Shown: positions 41,479 through 50,197 of the stretch, piece by piece
Layout of the letters: every line of letters begins with the position of its first letter
Position numbering within the stretch: position 1 is the first letter of the stretch
Source: Streptomyces glomeratus
Lineage (GTDB): Bacteria > Actinomycetota > Actinomycetes > Streptomycetales > Streptomycetaceae
DNA: 64,000 nt
Direction of reading: 5' to 3'
Assembly (NCBI RefSeq): GCF_021462825.1
Contig: NZ_JAKEEB010000007.1
Location: 62,001 to 126,000, forward strand
The notes under the pieces: generated by a model
The model's input: the letters and a program-made list of their open reading frames with translations, nothing else
Databases searched by the model: none
Told to the model about the DNA's origin: nothing
Position numbers and translations under genes: made by a program

Positions 41479-42897
41479 TCAGCCCATTTCCTCCAGGGCC
41501 TTGCCCTTCGTCTCCTTCACGAACTTCAGGACGAACGGGATGGAGAGCGCGGCGAAGACCGTGTAGATCACGTAGGTACCGGAGAGGTTCCAGTCGGCCA
41601 GCGACGGGAAGCTCGCGGTGATGGCCCAGTTGGCGACCCACTGCGCGGCGGCGGCCACACCCAGGGCGGCGGCACGGATCTTGTTCGGGAACATCTCGCC
41701 GAGCATGACCCAGACGACCACACCCCAGGACAGGGCGAAGAAGAGGACGAACACGTGGGCGGCGATCAGGGCGACCCAGCCCTGGGTGCTCGGCAGCCTG
41801 CCGTCGACCAGGTGGTACGAGAACGCCCAGGCCTCCAGCGCCAGGCCGACGGCCATGCCGACCGAACCGATGAGCGCGAGCGGCTTGCGGCCGATGCGGT
41901 CCACGAAGATCATCGCGATCACGGTGCCGACGATGTTGATGATCGACGTCGTGAACGAGTAGAAGAAGGAGTCCGCCGGGTCCACGCCGACCGACTGCCA
42001 CAGCGTCGAGGAGTAGTAGAACGCGACGTTGATGCCGACGAACTGCTGGAAGACCGACAGGCCGATGCCGATCCAGACGATCGGCTTGAAGAAGAAGCCG
42101 CCGCCGAGCAGGTCCTTGAAGCTGGACTTGTGCTCGCTCTTCATGGCGTGCTCGATCTCGGCGACGCGGCCGTCCAGGTCGACGCCCTTGCCCTCGACCT
42201 CGGCGAGGATCTCGCGGGCGCGGTCGTGCTTGCCGACGGAGATCAGGAAGCGCGGGGACTCGGGGATGGCGAAGGAGAGCAGGCCGTACAGGACGGCCGG
42301 GACGACCATGACACCGAGCATGACCTGCCAGGCCTCGAGACCCATCAGCTTGCCGCGCTGGTCGCCGCCGGCGGCGTTCAGCAGGCCCCAGTTGACCAGC
42401 TGCGAGATGGCGATGCCGACGACGATGGCCGCCTGCTGGAAGGAGCCGAGCCGGCCACGGTAGGCGGGCGGGGCGACCTCGGCGATGTAGGCGGGGCCGA
42501 TCACGGAGGCCATGCCGATGGCGAAGCCGCCGATGATGCGCCACAGGGCGAGGTCCCACAGCGCGAAGGGCAGGGCGGAGCCGACGGCGCTGACGGTGAA
42601 GAGGACCGCCGCGATCTGCATGCACCGGATGCGGCCGATGCGGTCCGCTATTCGGCCGGCGGTGGCGGCGCCGACGGCACAGCCGATCAGGGCGACGGCG
42701 ATGACCTGGGCCAGCGCTGCGGAACCGATGTCGTAGCGGTCCCGGATGGCCTCGACGGCGCCGTTGATCACGGAGCTGTCGTAGCCGAACAGGAAACCGC
42801 CCATCGCGGCCGCCGCCGCGATGAAGATGACGTGCCCCAGATGTTCGGGGTGAGCCGTCCCGGCTCCTGACTTGGCTGCCTGCGCTGTGCTGGTCAC
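41479..42897 (-). CDS. glcP: glucose permease GlcP-type sugar:H+ symporter
   Basis: Major facilitator of the sugar-porter family, 472 residues from GTG 42897 with GAGGAG upstream. It has twelve membrane segments. Signatures are GGFLFGYDSSVINGAVEAI, RIADRIGRIR, PAYIAEVAPPAYRGRLGSFQ, PESPRFLI and MIFVDRIGRKPLALIG. Sequence and position between smc and ftsY match Streptomyces GlcP, the main glucose uptake system required for glucose repression. The long upstream frame to 43200 is leader. Confidence 0.93.
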   Translation of the reverse strand: MTSTAQAAKSGAGTAHPEHLGHVIFIAAAAAMGGFLFGYDSSVINGAVEAIRDRYDIGSAALAQVIAVALIGCAVGAATAGRIADRIGRIRCMQIAAVLFTVSAVGSALPFALWDLALWRIIGGFAIGMASVIGPAYIAEVAPPAYRGRLGSFQQAAIVVGIAISQLVNWGLLNAAGGDQRGKLMGLEAWQVMLGVMVVPAVLYGLLSFAIPESPRFLISVGKHDRAREILAEVEGKGVDLDGRVAEIEHAMKSEHKSSFKDLLGGGFFFKPIVWIGIGLSVFQQFVGINVAFYYSSTLWQSVGVDPADSFFYSFTTSIINIVGTVIAMIFVDRIGRKPLALIGSVGMAVGLALEAWAFSYHLVDGRLPSTQGWVALIAAHVFVLFFALSWGVVVWVMLGEMFPNKIRAAALGVAAAAQWVANWAITASFPSLADWNLSGTYVIYTVFAALSIPFVLKFVKETKGKALEEMG

Positions 42898-43031
42898 GAA
42901 TAACTCCTCGGGCCACCGGCAACGCTGCCGGGGGTGGGGGGCGAGCCCTTCCGGGTGCGGGGGCGGCTTACCGGTACCCGGAGAGCACTGGTTCACGCCG
43001 CTCACACCTGAAGGTAAAAACAACGCTGCAG

Positions 43032-43059
43032 AGACTATGTCTTCAAGTCTCGAAGTCAA
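43032..43059 (-). promoter_or_regulatory. candidate glcP promoter
   Basis: On the minus strand, TTGACT (43059-43054) and TAGTCT (43037-43032) are separated by 16 bases, about 135 bp before the glcP start. This resembles a housekeeping sigma promoter. A short imperfect inverted repeat (GAGACT...AGTCTC) overlaps it. Confidence 0.55.
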
Positions 43060-43162
43060 TACCTCCTGCAAAGCCAGGTGGGCTGCGGGCGGTGAAGGGC
43101 TTGTGTTCAGAAGTTGAATTTTCGAGGAAGTGCAGGTCAGGGACGGCGGGAGGCGTCCCCGT

Positions 43163-46100
43163 CTAGCGGAGCCGCTGGGAGATGACCTTCGACACACCAT
43201 CGCCCTGCATGGAGACGCCGTACAGCGCGTCGGCGACCTCCATCGTCCGCTTCTGGTGCGTGATCACGATCAGCTGCGAGGCCTCCTGAAGCTCCTGCAT
43301 GATGCGGATCAGCCGCTGGAGATTGGTGTCGTCGAGGGCGGCCTCGACCTCGTCCATGACATAGAACGGGCTGGGCCGGGCCTTGAAGATGGACACGAGC
43401 AGCGCGACGGCGGTCAGCGACCGCTCGCCACCGGAGAGCAGGGAGAGCCGCTTGACCTTCTTGCCGGGCGGCCGGGCCTCGACGTCGACGCCCGTGGTGA
43501 GCATGTTGTCGGGGTCGGTCAGCACGAGCCTTCCGTCGCCGCCCGGGAAGAGCCGGCTGAAGACGCCCTCGAACTCACGGGCCGTGTCCCGGTAGGCCTC
43601 GGTGAACACCTGCTCGACGCGCTCGTCGACCTCCTTCACCACCTGGAGCAGGTCGGCCCGGGTCTTCTTCAGATCCTCCAGCTGCTCGCTGAGGAACTTG
43701 TGGCGCTCCTCCAGCGCCGCGAACTCCTCCAGCGCGAGCGGGTTGACCTTGCCGAGCTGCTGGTAGGCCCGCTCGGCCGCCTTGAGCCGCTTCTCCTGCT
43801 CGGCACGCACGAACGGGCGCGGCCGGTTGCGCGGATGCCCGGGGTCCTCGGGCAGTTCCTCGCCCTCGGCGGGCGGCGAGGGCGGCACCGGCTGGTCGGG
43901 GCCGTACTCGGCGACCAGCCCCGCCGGCTCCACGCCGAGTTCCTCCAGCGCCTTGGCCTCCAGCTGCTCTATGCGCAGCCGCTTCTCCGCGCCGAGCACC
44001 TCGCCGCGGTGCACGGAGTCGGTGAGCTTGTCCAGCTCGGTCTTGAGATCGCGGCCCTCGACACGGGCGGCGGCGAGTTCCTCCTCGCGGCGCGCCTTGG
44101 CGGCCTCGGCGGCCGTGCGCTCGTCCTGCGCCCGGCCCAGGGACACCTCGACATGCGCGAGCAGCTGGCGGGCACCGGAGGCGACGGCCTCCGCGACGGC
44201 CGCCTCGTGCCGCAGCCGGGCCCGCCGCTGCTCGGCACGCGCGCGTGCCTCGCGTTCGGCGCGCGCGGCCCGGTCCAGGGAGTCGGCACGCCCCGCCAGT
44301 CCCTTGACCCGCTCCTCGTGGGTACGGACCTGGAGCCGGGCCTCCATCTCGGTCTGCCGGGCGTTGGCCCCGTCGGCGGCGAGCCGGTCGCGTACGGAGG
44401 TGTCGGGCTCCTCCTCCACCGGCATCTCCTCGGCGACGGCGAGCCGCTCGGCGAGTTCCTCGACCTCCAGCAGGGCCTTCTCCAGCGCCTCCTGCGCCCG
44501 GGTCGCGGCGGCGGTGGAGCGCTCGGCCTCCCCGCCTGCGGCCCTCGCCTGCCCCGCGAGCCGTCCCAGCTGCTGGGCGACCGCGGACTTCTCCCGCTCG
44601 GCGGCCCGCCGCCGCTCCCCCATGTCCTCGACGAGCGACGCGCACTCCTTGCGGCGCTCCCCCGCCACCCGCTGCGCCTCGGCCGACTGCTCGCACAGGA
44701 CGGCGAGCTCCTCCAGCTCGGCGGCGGCCTCGTCGACCGATGCCTGCACCTCGAGCAGGCTCGGGGCGCCGGCGGAACCACCGTGCGCGAAGTGCGCCCC
44801 GAGCAGGTCGCCCTCGGCGGTGACGGCCGTCAGGTCGGGCCTCGCCACCACGAGTTCCTCGGCGTCCTCCAGCGTGCCGACGACGACGATGCCGTGCAGC
44901 AGGCGCCGCACGGCGGGCATCAGCGCCGCGGGACCGCGGACCAGGTCGGCGGCGAACGGAAGCCCCTCCGGAGAGTTCTGCCGGGCACCCCACCCCGCGT
45001 CACCGTCCAGGTCACTGCCCACCCCGATGGTCTCCGCGCCCGGAGCGCCGGCGTTCTCGCGGTCCCCCGTCCGGGCGTTCCCGTCTCCCCAGGAGGCGGA
45101 AGCGGTGCCGGCGGGGCGAGGCGGCCCGCCGTGACCGGTCGTGCCCACCACCGCCGGGGCCGTGTCCGGCTCGCCGGCGTCCCCGCCCGGCCCGTCGGCT
45201 CCCGAGCAGCCCAGCGGTCCCGGTCGCCGGCCCGGGCCGTCCGTGAGCGGTTCGTCGCCCGGCTCCCCCAGGGCACCCGCCAGCAGCAGTGCCGCCCGTC
45301 CCGCGTCCTGCTTGCGCAGCAACCGGATCGCCTCGGCCGCCGAGGAGGCGTCCGTCACGGCGATCGCGTCCGCGGCGGCACCGAAGGCCGCCGCCAGGGC
45401 CACCTCGTGCCCGGGCGTCACCGTCAGCAGCTCGGCCGCCGGGCCCAGGAGGCCGGAGAGACGGTCCTGGGCCCCGAGCAGGACGCCCGTACCGTCCTTG
45501 CGGCGCAACCCCAGGGCGAGCGCCTCGTGGCGGGCCGCGACCGCGGCGCGCTTGCGTTCGGCCGCGGTGGCCGCCTCACGGGCGGCCGACAGGGCCGCCT
45601 CGGCCTCGGCCAGGGCCCGCTTCGCCGTCTCGTGCTGTTCGGTCAGGTCCGCGTCGCCCGCGTCGAGACCGTCGACCTCGGCCTTGAGGGCCTCGTACTC
45701 CTCCTGCGCGGCGACCGCGCGCTCCTGCGCCTCGTCACGTGCCGCGGCGAGCCGGTCGATCTCGGCCTGGGCGGAGGCCGCGCGGGAACGGGCCGCGCCC
45801 ACCTGTCCGTTCAGCCGGGCCAGGCTCTCGCGGCGGTCGGCGATGGCCCGCGCCGCGTCCTTCAGGCGCCGCTCCTCCAGGGCCAATTCGCGCTCCAGTT
45901 CGGCCCGGTGCGCGACGGTGTCCTCCAGCGCGCGCTCGGCCGCCTCCAGCGCGGCCTCCAGCTCTGCCTCCTGCTCGCGGATGCGGGCGGCCTCGCGTTC
46001 CATGTCCTCGGGGTCGCGTCCGCGCCGCTCTTCCGGGGGCGCGGAGGTGGCGCTCTTGACCCGGGCCTCGGCCAGCGAGATCGTGCCGCGCACGCGCTCC

Positions 46101-46990
46101 GCGAGCTGGGACAGCTCGTACCAGGTCTGCTGTGCGCGCTGCAGACGGGGCGTCAGCCGGCGCACCTCGTCCTCGAGGAGCGCCTCCCGCTGAAGCGCCT
46201 TCTTCAGTTCGGCCTCGGCGGCCTCCTTGCGCTCCTTGAGCGCGGCCTCGTCCGCGATCTCGGCCCGCAGCGCCTGCCGCAGCCGTACGAGGTCGTCGGC
46301 GAGCAGGCGCAGCCGGGCGTCCCTCAGGTCGGCCTGGATGACGGCGGCCCGGCGGGCGACCGCGGCCTGCCGTCCCAGCGGCTTGAGTTGGCGGCGCAGC
46401 TCGTCGGTCAGGTCCTGGACGCGGGCGAGGTTCGCCTGCATGGCGTCCAGCTTGCGGAGGGCCTTCTCCTTGCGCTTGCGGTGCTTGAGGACTCCCGCGG
46501 CCTCCTCGATGAAGGCGCGGCGGCCCATGGGGTCGGCGTGCAGGACCGAGTCGAGCTGGCCCTGGCCGACGATCACGTGCATCTCGCGGCCGATGCCGGA
46601 GTCGGAGAGAAGTTCCTGGATGTCCAGGAGACGGCAGGTGTCACCGTTGATCTGGTACTCGCTGCCGCCGTTGCGGAACATGATCCGCGTGATGGTGACC
46701 TCGGAGTACTCGATCGGGAGTGCTCCATCGGAGTTGTCGATGGTCAGCGAGACCTCGGCGCGGCCGAGCGGCGGGCGCCCGGTGGTGCCGGCGAAGATGA
46801 CGTCCTCCATCTTGCCGCCGCGCAGCGACTTGGCCCCCTGCTCGCCCATGACCCAGCTGAGCGCGTCCACCACATTGGACTTGCCCGAGCCGTTCGGCCC
46901 CACCACGCATGTGATCCCCGGCTCGAAACGGAGCGTGGTCGCCGACGCGAACGACTTGAACCCGCGGAGGGTCAGGGCCTTGAGGTGCAC
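43163..46990 (-). CDS. smc: chromosome segregation protein SMC with an enlarged hinge
   Basis: Condensin ATPase of 1275 residues from GTG 46990. The head has VVGPNGSGKSNVVDALSWVM near residue 30 and, at the C-terminus, LSGGERSLTAVALLVSIF and FYVMDEVEAALDDTNL. Two long coiled-coil arms flank the hinge. The hinge carries an insertion of roughly 90 residues (about 578-671) rich in Gly, Pro, Ala and Asp, starting after GEPGDEPLTDGPG and ending before PFAADLVRG. Streptomyces SMC is usually nearer 1190 residues, so this accounts for the extra length. It works with ScpA/ScpB, which are not in this window. Confidence 0.95.
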   Translation of the reverse strand: MHLKALTLRGFKSFASATTLRFEPGITCVVGPNGSGKSNVVDALSWVMGEQGAKSLRGGKMEDVIFAGTTGRPPLGRAEVSLTIDNSDGALPIEYSEVTITRIMFRNGGSEYQINGDTCRLLDIQELLSDSGIGREMHVIVGQGQLDSVLHADPMGRRAFIEEAAGVLKHRKRKEKALRKLDAMQANLARVQDLTDELRRQLKPLGRQAAVARRAAVIQADLRDARLRLLADDLVRLRQALRAEIADEAALKERKEAAEAELKKALQREALLEDEVRRLTPRLQRAQQTWYELSQLAERVRGTISLAEARVKSATSAPPEERRGRDPEDMEREAARIREQEAELEAALEAAERALEDTVAHRAELERELALEERRLKDAARAIADRRESLARLNGQVGAARSRAASAQAEIDRLAAARDEAQERAVAAQEEYEALKAEVDGLDAGDADLTEQHETAKRALAEAEAALSAAREAATAAERKRAAVAARHEALALGLRRKDGTGVLLGAQDRLSGLLGPAAELLTVTPGHEVALAAAFGAAADAIAVTDASSAAEAIRLLRKQDAGRAALLLAGALGEPGDEPLTDGPGRRPGPLGCSGADGPGGDAGEPDTAPAVVGTTGHGGPPRPAGTASASWGDGNARTGDRENAGAPGAETIGVGSDLDGDAGWGARQNSPEGLPFAADLVRGPAALMPAVRRLLHGIVVVGTLEDAEELVVARPDLTAVTAEGDLLGAHFAHGGSAGAPSLLEVQASVDEAAAELEELAVLCEQSAEAQRVAGERRKECASLVEDMGERRRAAEREKSAVAQQLGRLAGQARAAGGEAERSTAAATRAQEALEKALLEVEELAERLAVAEEMPVEEEPDTSVRDRLAADGANARQTEMEARLQVRTHEERVKGLAGRADSLDRAARAEREARARAEQRRARLRHEAAVAEAVASGARQLLAHVEVSLGRAQDERTAAEAAKARREEELAAARVEGRDLKTELDKLTDSVHRGEVLGAEKRLRIEQLEAKALEELGVEPAGLVAEYGPDQPVPPSPPAEGEELPEDPGHPRNRPRPFVRAEQEKRLKAAERAYQQLGKVNPLALEEFAALEERHKFLSEQLEDLKKTRADLLQVVKEVDERVEQVFTEAYRDTAREFEGVFSRLFPGGDGRLVLTDPDNMLTTGVDVEARPPGKKVKRLSLLSGGERSLTAVALLVSIFKARPSPFYVMDEVEAALDDTNLQRLIRIMQELQEASQLIVITHQKRTMEVADALYGVSMQGDGVSKVISQRLR

Positions 46991-47118
46991 GCCGCCGGAC
47001 TCTACCTTCCGCCCGTATCTCACACTATGAACCGCGGCACCCCCCGCGGTTTCGCCCTTGAACATGCAGGGCACACCATCCGTTAAAGAGACTGGAAGGA
47101 TGGGCGGGGGCAAGAAAG

Positions 47119-47141
47119 AAGGGACGCCGGGGGCGTCCCTT
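47119..47141 (-). terminator. intrinsic terminator after the small coiled-coil gene
   Basis: Arms AAGGGACGCC and GGCGTCCCTT with a 3-base loop, followed on the minus strand by TTCTTTCTTGCC. One of the few hairpins here with a T-rich tail. Confidence 0.8.
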
Positions 47142-47212
47142 GCAACTCTGACGGCTGAGCGGTTGATACGGGCAGCCAACCACTGCTTGTGCCTTGTGGA
47201 GCGATGCAGTGA

Positions 47213-47416
47213 TCAGGTGAGCGCAGGCTCCGCCTGGTGTGCGTCGATGCTCTCCATGATCCTGTCGTGAGAAGCGGCAGCCGTCAGCGCGTCGTTCTCC
47301 GCCTGGATCCGTACGAGCTCGGACTCGAGCTCCTGGACGCGCTGCTGGAGCCGTCGCATCTCGGCGAGGAGTCGCGGGTCGGAGCCGCCGACGTAACCGA
47401 GAAGCGCCTTTGCCAT
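47213..47416 (-). CDS. small coiled-coil protein, function unknown
   Basis: Peptide of 67 residues from ATG 47416, with GGAGGA nine bases upstream. It starts MAKALLGYVGGSDPRLLAEM and continues with a heptad-like stretch (RRLQQRVQELESELVRIQAE), so it probably forms a coiled-coil dimer. There is no DNA-binding basic region, signal peptide or cysteine. I recall similar short proteins next to smc in Streptomyces. An association with SMC or nucleoid function is only suggested by position. Confidence 0.75.
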   Translation of the reverse strand: MAKALLGYVGGSDPRLLAEMRRLQQRVQELESELVRIQAENDALTAAASHDRIMESIDAHQAEPALT

Positions 47417-47791
47417 GATGGATGGTCCTCCACACTGAGTGACCGACCGATGCGGTGTGGGTCGTGAGGGATTCGCACCCGCGGTGCTTGGCAATCTTCA
47501 GTTCTTCGGCGTTCTTACATGCCAAACAGCTAAGGTGCGCGGGGCTTTCAGCGTCTCACCAAAAAGTTTGACGGTCAACACGATCACACCCCGCAATGGC
47601 GGTGTCCCGGGGCACGCGGCCCTCGGCGGGCGGCGCGGCGGCTCCCTCGGACCCCGGAGGGCGTGGCGATCATTCTTGTCCGCGGAGCCTGCCACGGCCG
47701 GCCGTTCTTGGCAACTACCTGGGCCTTTCCGCTGGGGGCAGATGCCGGTGGCACGTCATTCCGCTTCCGCCGGGGGAGCCGCGGCCCGGGC
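47417..47791. other. intergenic region upstream of the small coiled-coil gene
   Basis: This 375-bp stretch shows no gene. A TTGACC hexamer with a following A/T-rich segment lies on the minus strand near 47575, but no matching -10 was found. It also contains the 3' flank of acyP. Confidence 0.4.
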
Positions 47792-48073
47792 TCAGCGGAT
47801 CGCGAAGCCGTCGTAGCCGCCGCGGGGCGTGTCCCAAATCTCAGTGACTCCGTCCACCCTCCCGGGTGTGTCGTCACCCCGCAGCCAGTCCAGCAGGCCC
47901 TCGCAGTCCTTGCGTGGACCCTCGGCGACCACCTGGACCCTCCCGTCGTCGAGATTCAGGGCAAAGCCGCTGAGGCCGCCGATCTCGAGCGCCTTGGCCC
48001 GGGTGAACCAGCGGAAACCCACACCTTGGACACGTCCGCGCACCCACGCGACGAGCCGCGCATCGTCGTTCAT
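47792..48073 (-). CDS. acyP: acylphosphatase
   Basis: Hydrolyses acyl phosphates; 93 residues, the normal size. The substrate-binding loop [12 protein letters not shown] carries the catalytic Arg. [17 protein letters not shown] carries the catalytic Asn. ATG 48073. It is divergent from the CAP-domain gene with a large palindrome between them. Position near smc is conserved in Streptomyces. Confidence 0.95.
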   Translation of the reverse strand: MNDDARLVAWVRGRVQGVGFRWFTRAKALEIGGLSGFALNLDDGRVQVVAEGPRKDCEGLLDWLRGDDTPGRVDGVTEIWDTPRGGYDGFAIR

Positions 48074-48160
48074 GGCTGCACGCTAACCGGCCAATGTCCC
48101 AGTGGGCACTTCCTCCCCACGCGCCATGCTGTACCGTCCCCACCCATATGAAGCTCATGT

Positions 48161-48186
48161 GAAACTCCCTCGATCGAGGGAGTTTC
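48161..48186. promoter_or_regulatory. 26-bp perfect palindrome between acyP and CAP gene
   Basis: Two 13-bp arms GAAACTCCCTCGA meet directly with no loop, in the 153-bp divergent region, ending 41 bp before the CAP-domain start. TCGATCGA at its centre is nearly repeated just after it (TTTCGATCGAG). A loopless palindrome suits a dimeric protein-binding operator better than an RNA terminator. Confidence 0.65.
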
Positions 48187-48226
48187 GATCGAGTAGCGCT
48201 GACCGCAAGACCAGGAAGGCCAGCAG

Positions 48227-49201
48227 ATGGGACGCCACCGACGCTCCGCCGCCGGACGCGCCACCACCGGCCGCGCGACCGGGGTGACACAGAAGAACGA
48301 AACCCCCACGGAGCGCTACGGTCCGGAAAACCTCTACGGCTTCGCCGCGGTCCTGGAGGCCGAGCGGCAGGCGACACGCTCGCACCGCAGAAAGAAGGCC
48401 GCCACCCCGGTGCGCACGGGTCTGCTGGGCGTCTCGGCGGCCGTCGCGCTGGGCACCGCGGCGGTCGCGACGGGCGTTCTGCCCGGCGCCAAGACCTTCA
48501 CGGTGAGCGGCGACGCCGGCGATGTGCAGGCCGGCGGCACCACCCCGTCGGGTTTCGCCACCCAGCAAGGCGGCACGAGCGGCACGGCCGACGGGCGGGG
48601 CTCGACGTCCACGAGCCGCGACCACGACCGCGGGCGTGCCACCTCGCCGACCGCGACCCCCTCGGCTCCGGCGTCCTCGACCGGCCAGACGCGCGAACCC
48701 TCGCAGTCGCAGTCGCAGTCGCAGTCGCCGTCCCCGGCCGAGACGCAGACGGCGACGACCGCTCCACCTGCGAAGAAGCCCCCGAAGGATCCCAAGACCC
48801 ACGTTCCGCCGCCCAGGTCCGCCCCGGCCTCGGCCACGGCCGCGGTGCTCGCTCTCGTGAACGAGGAGCGGGCCAAGGTGGGCTGCACCCCGGTGTCCCC
48901 GAGCAGTGAGCTGACGGTGCTGGCCCAGGCGTTCAGTGATGACATGGCCACGCGGAACTTCTTCGACCACACCGACCCGAACGGCAAGGACCCCTGGGAC
49001 CGGGCCGCCACACTGGGGATAACGGACCTGGGCGGCGAGAACATAGCCCGCGGCCAGGCGACCGCCCAGGAGGTGATGGACGCCTGGATGAACAGCCCCG
49101 GTCACCGCGCGAACATACTGAACTGCGACTTCAAGACGCTGGGCGTCGGCGTGCATCACGGCGCCGGTGGCCCCTGGTGGACCCAGGACTTCGGCTACTG
49201 A
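48227..49201 (+). CDS. CAP/SCP-domain extracellular protein
   Basis: Predicted membrane-anchored or secreted protein of 324 residues. A basic cytoplasmic N-terminus (SHRRKKAATPVRTG) is followed by one hydrophobic segment (LLGVSAAVALGTAAVATGVL). A long Ser/Thr/Gln/Pro linker follows, including QSQSQSQS encoded by a CAGTCG repeat. The CAP domain (about 205-324) has LVNEERAKVGC, NFFDHTDPNGKDPWDRAA, GENIARGQATAQEVMDAWMN and SPGHRANILNCDF. The last codons and stop form the left repeat of an integrated element, so the reading frame was preserved on insertion. Function of bacterial CAP proteins is mostly unknown. Confidence 0.9.
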   Translation: MGRHRRSAAGRATTGRATGVTQKNETPTERYGPENLYGFAAVLEAERQATRSHRRKKAATPVRTGLLGVSAAVALGTAAVATGVLPGAKTFTVSGDAGDVQAGGTTPSGFATQQGGTSGTADGRGSTSTSRDHDRGRATSPTATPSAPASSTGQTREPSQSQSQSQSPSPAETQTATTAPPAKKPPKDPKTHVPPPRSAPASATAAVLALVNEERAKVGCTPVSPSSELTVLAQAFSDDMATRNFFDHTDPNGKDPWDRAATLGITDLGGENIARGQATAQEVMDAWMNSPGHRANILNCDFKTLGVGVHHGAGGPWWTQDFGY

Positions 49202-49213
49202 GATAACCGCAGG
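49190..49213. repeat. left attachment repeat (attL-like)
   Basis: TTCGGCTACTGAGATAACCG and the next bases overlap the last codons and stop of the CAP-domain gene. It matches the copy at 51728-51751 with one base change over about 23 bases. Confidence 0.7.
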
Positions 49214-49221
49214 TCAGCGAC

Positions 49222-49890
49222 CTAGAACCCTTCCTGGGCCGTCTCGGGGCCGTCATCCGCAGGCTCGTCACCCTGGAAGACGCGATCAACGGCGGCCCGG
49301 GTTCGGGTCTCACTCGACGGCATCAGGTGCGTGTAGGTGCGCAGCGTGAAGCCGGGGTCATGGTGGCCCAGGTACTCGCTGAGGGCTTTGATGCTCTCCC
49401 CCGCGTCCAGGAGCACCGAGGCGTAGAAGTGCCTCAGCGCGTGCATGCCGTTGTCCCGCCCGGTCTCGACGTCAGCAGCCCGAAGTGCCGGCCGCCATAC
49501 GCGGTCGTTGAAGCGGTTCCGGTCCAGAGCCAGGTCCATGGGCCCGGTGAAGAGCAAGGATGCGGTGACGGGCGGACCGTCGAGCGTCTTCCAGGGCAAC
49601 GTGATCCTTGTGGCCGGGTAGCGCTTCAGGTGACCAGCCAGCGCGAAGGCGACGGACTCAGGCAGAGGAACATCACGCTCCTTGCCGCCCTTCGGTGGCG
49701 CGAACACTGGCCGATGTAACCGCAGTAGCTTGACCTGCCGGACCACGTGCACCACTCCCCCGAGGAAGTCCACGTCGTCCACGGCCAGGCCGAAGACCTC
49801 GCCCTGACGCAGGCCGCATCCGGCCGCCACGTTCACGAGGGCCTGGTAGCGCTCCGGCAGCTCCGAGCGAACCGCGGCGAGCCTCGAAGA
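49222..49890 (-). pseudogene. tyrosine recombinase (integrase), C-terminal catalytic part only
   Basis: Catalytic domain of a phage-type integrase. Catalytic Arg is in GLRQGEVFGLAVDDVD, a Lys in PPKGGKERDVPLPES, HxxR in MHALRHFYASVLLDAG, and the late His and nucleophile Tyr in LGHHDPGFTLRTYTHLM. The frame is open from 49890, but an in-frame stop sits immediately upstream and no N-terminal arm-binding domain exists, so the gene is truncated at the 5' side. GTG 49836 could start a 204-residue fragment. The break coincides with a 12-bp inverted repeat. It was probably the integrase of the surrounding element. Confidence 0.85.
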
Positions 49891-49967
49891 TCATGGCCCC
49901 CACGTCGTGCTTTACCGGGCAGGTCCACAGACTGCCCGACGCGCCGGAAGCTTACGGGGCCATGATC
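49889..49967. repeat. 12-bp inverted repeat at the integrase break point
   Basis: GATCATGGCCCC at 49889-49900 and its exact complement GGGGCCATGATC at 49956-49967 flank 55 bp. It lies exactly where integrase similarity stops. The remaining sequence to 50197 contains only a promoter-like A/T-rich segment. Confidence 0.7.
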
Positions 49968-50197
49968 ACTCGCTCCAAAGCAGCTCCCGGCCAAAGTCCG
50001 ACCGCTCGGTACCGTGCACCACGAGGGACGGCGGGTCAGTCGTCACCCCAGCCGCGGAGACTCGCCCTGATCAAGCCCGGCCGGCATCCACAGCACTTGT
50101 GACCTGCCACACATGACCCCGCATGCCCGCATATGTCCGTTTTGATTGATAGAATCATCAGAACCGAGGATATGATCCCTTAGAGACGGAGCAGCAC

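Noticed and set aside
43130..47086. 1318-codon plus-strand open frame over smc
   Set aside because: Mirror frame of smc; Leu/Gly-rich translation typical of antisense coiled-coil DNA.
48701..48731. CAGTCG repeats as a non-coding microsatellite
   Set aside because: They lie in frame within the Ser/Gln linker of the CAP-domain protein and encode QSQSQSQS.
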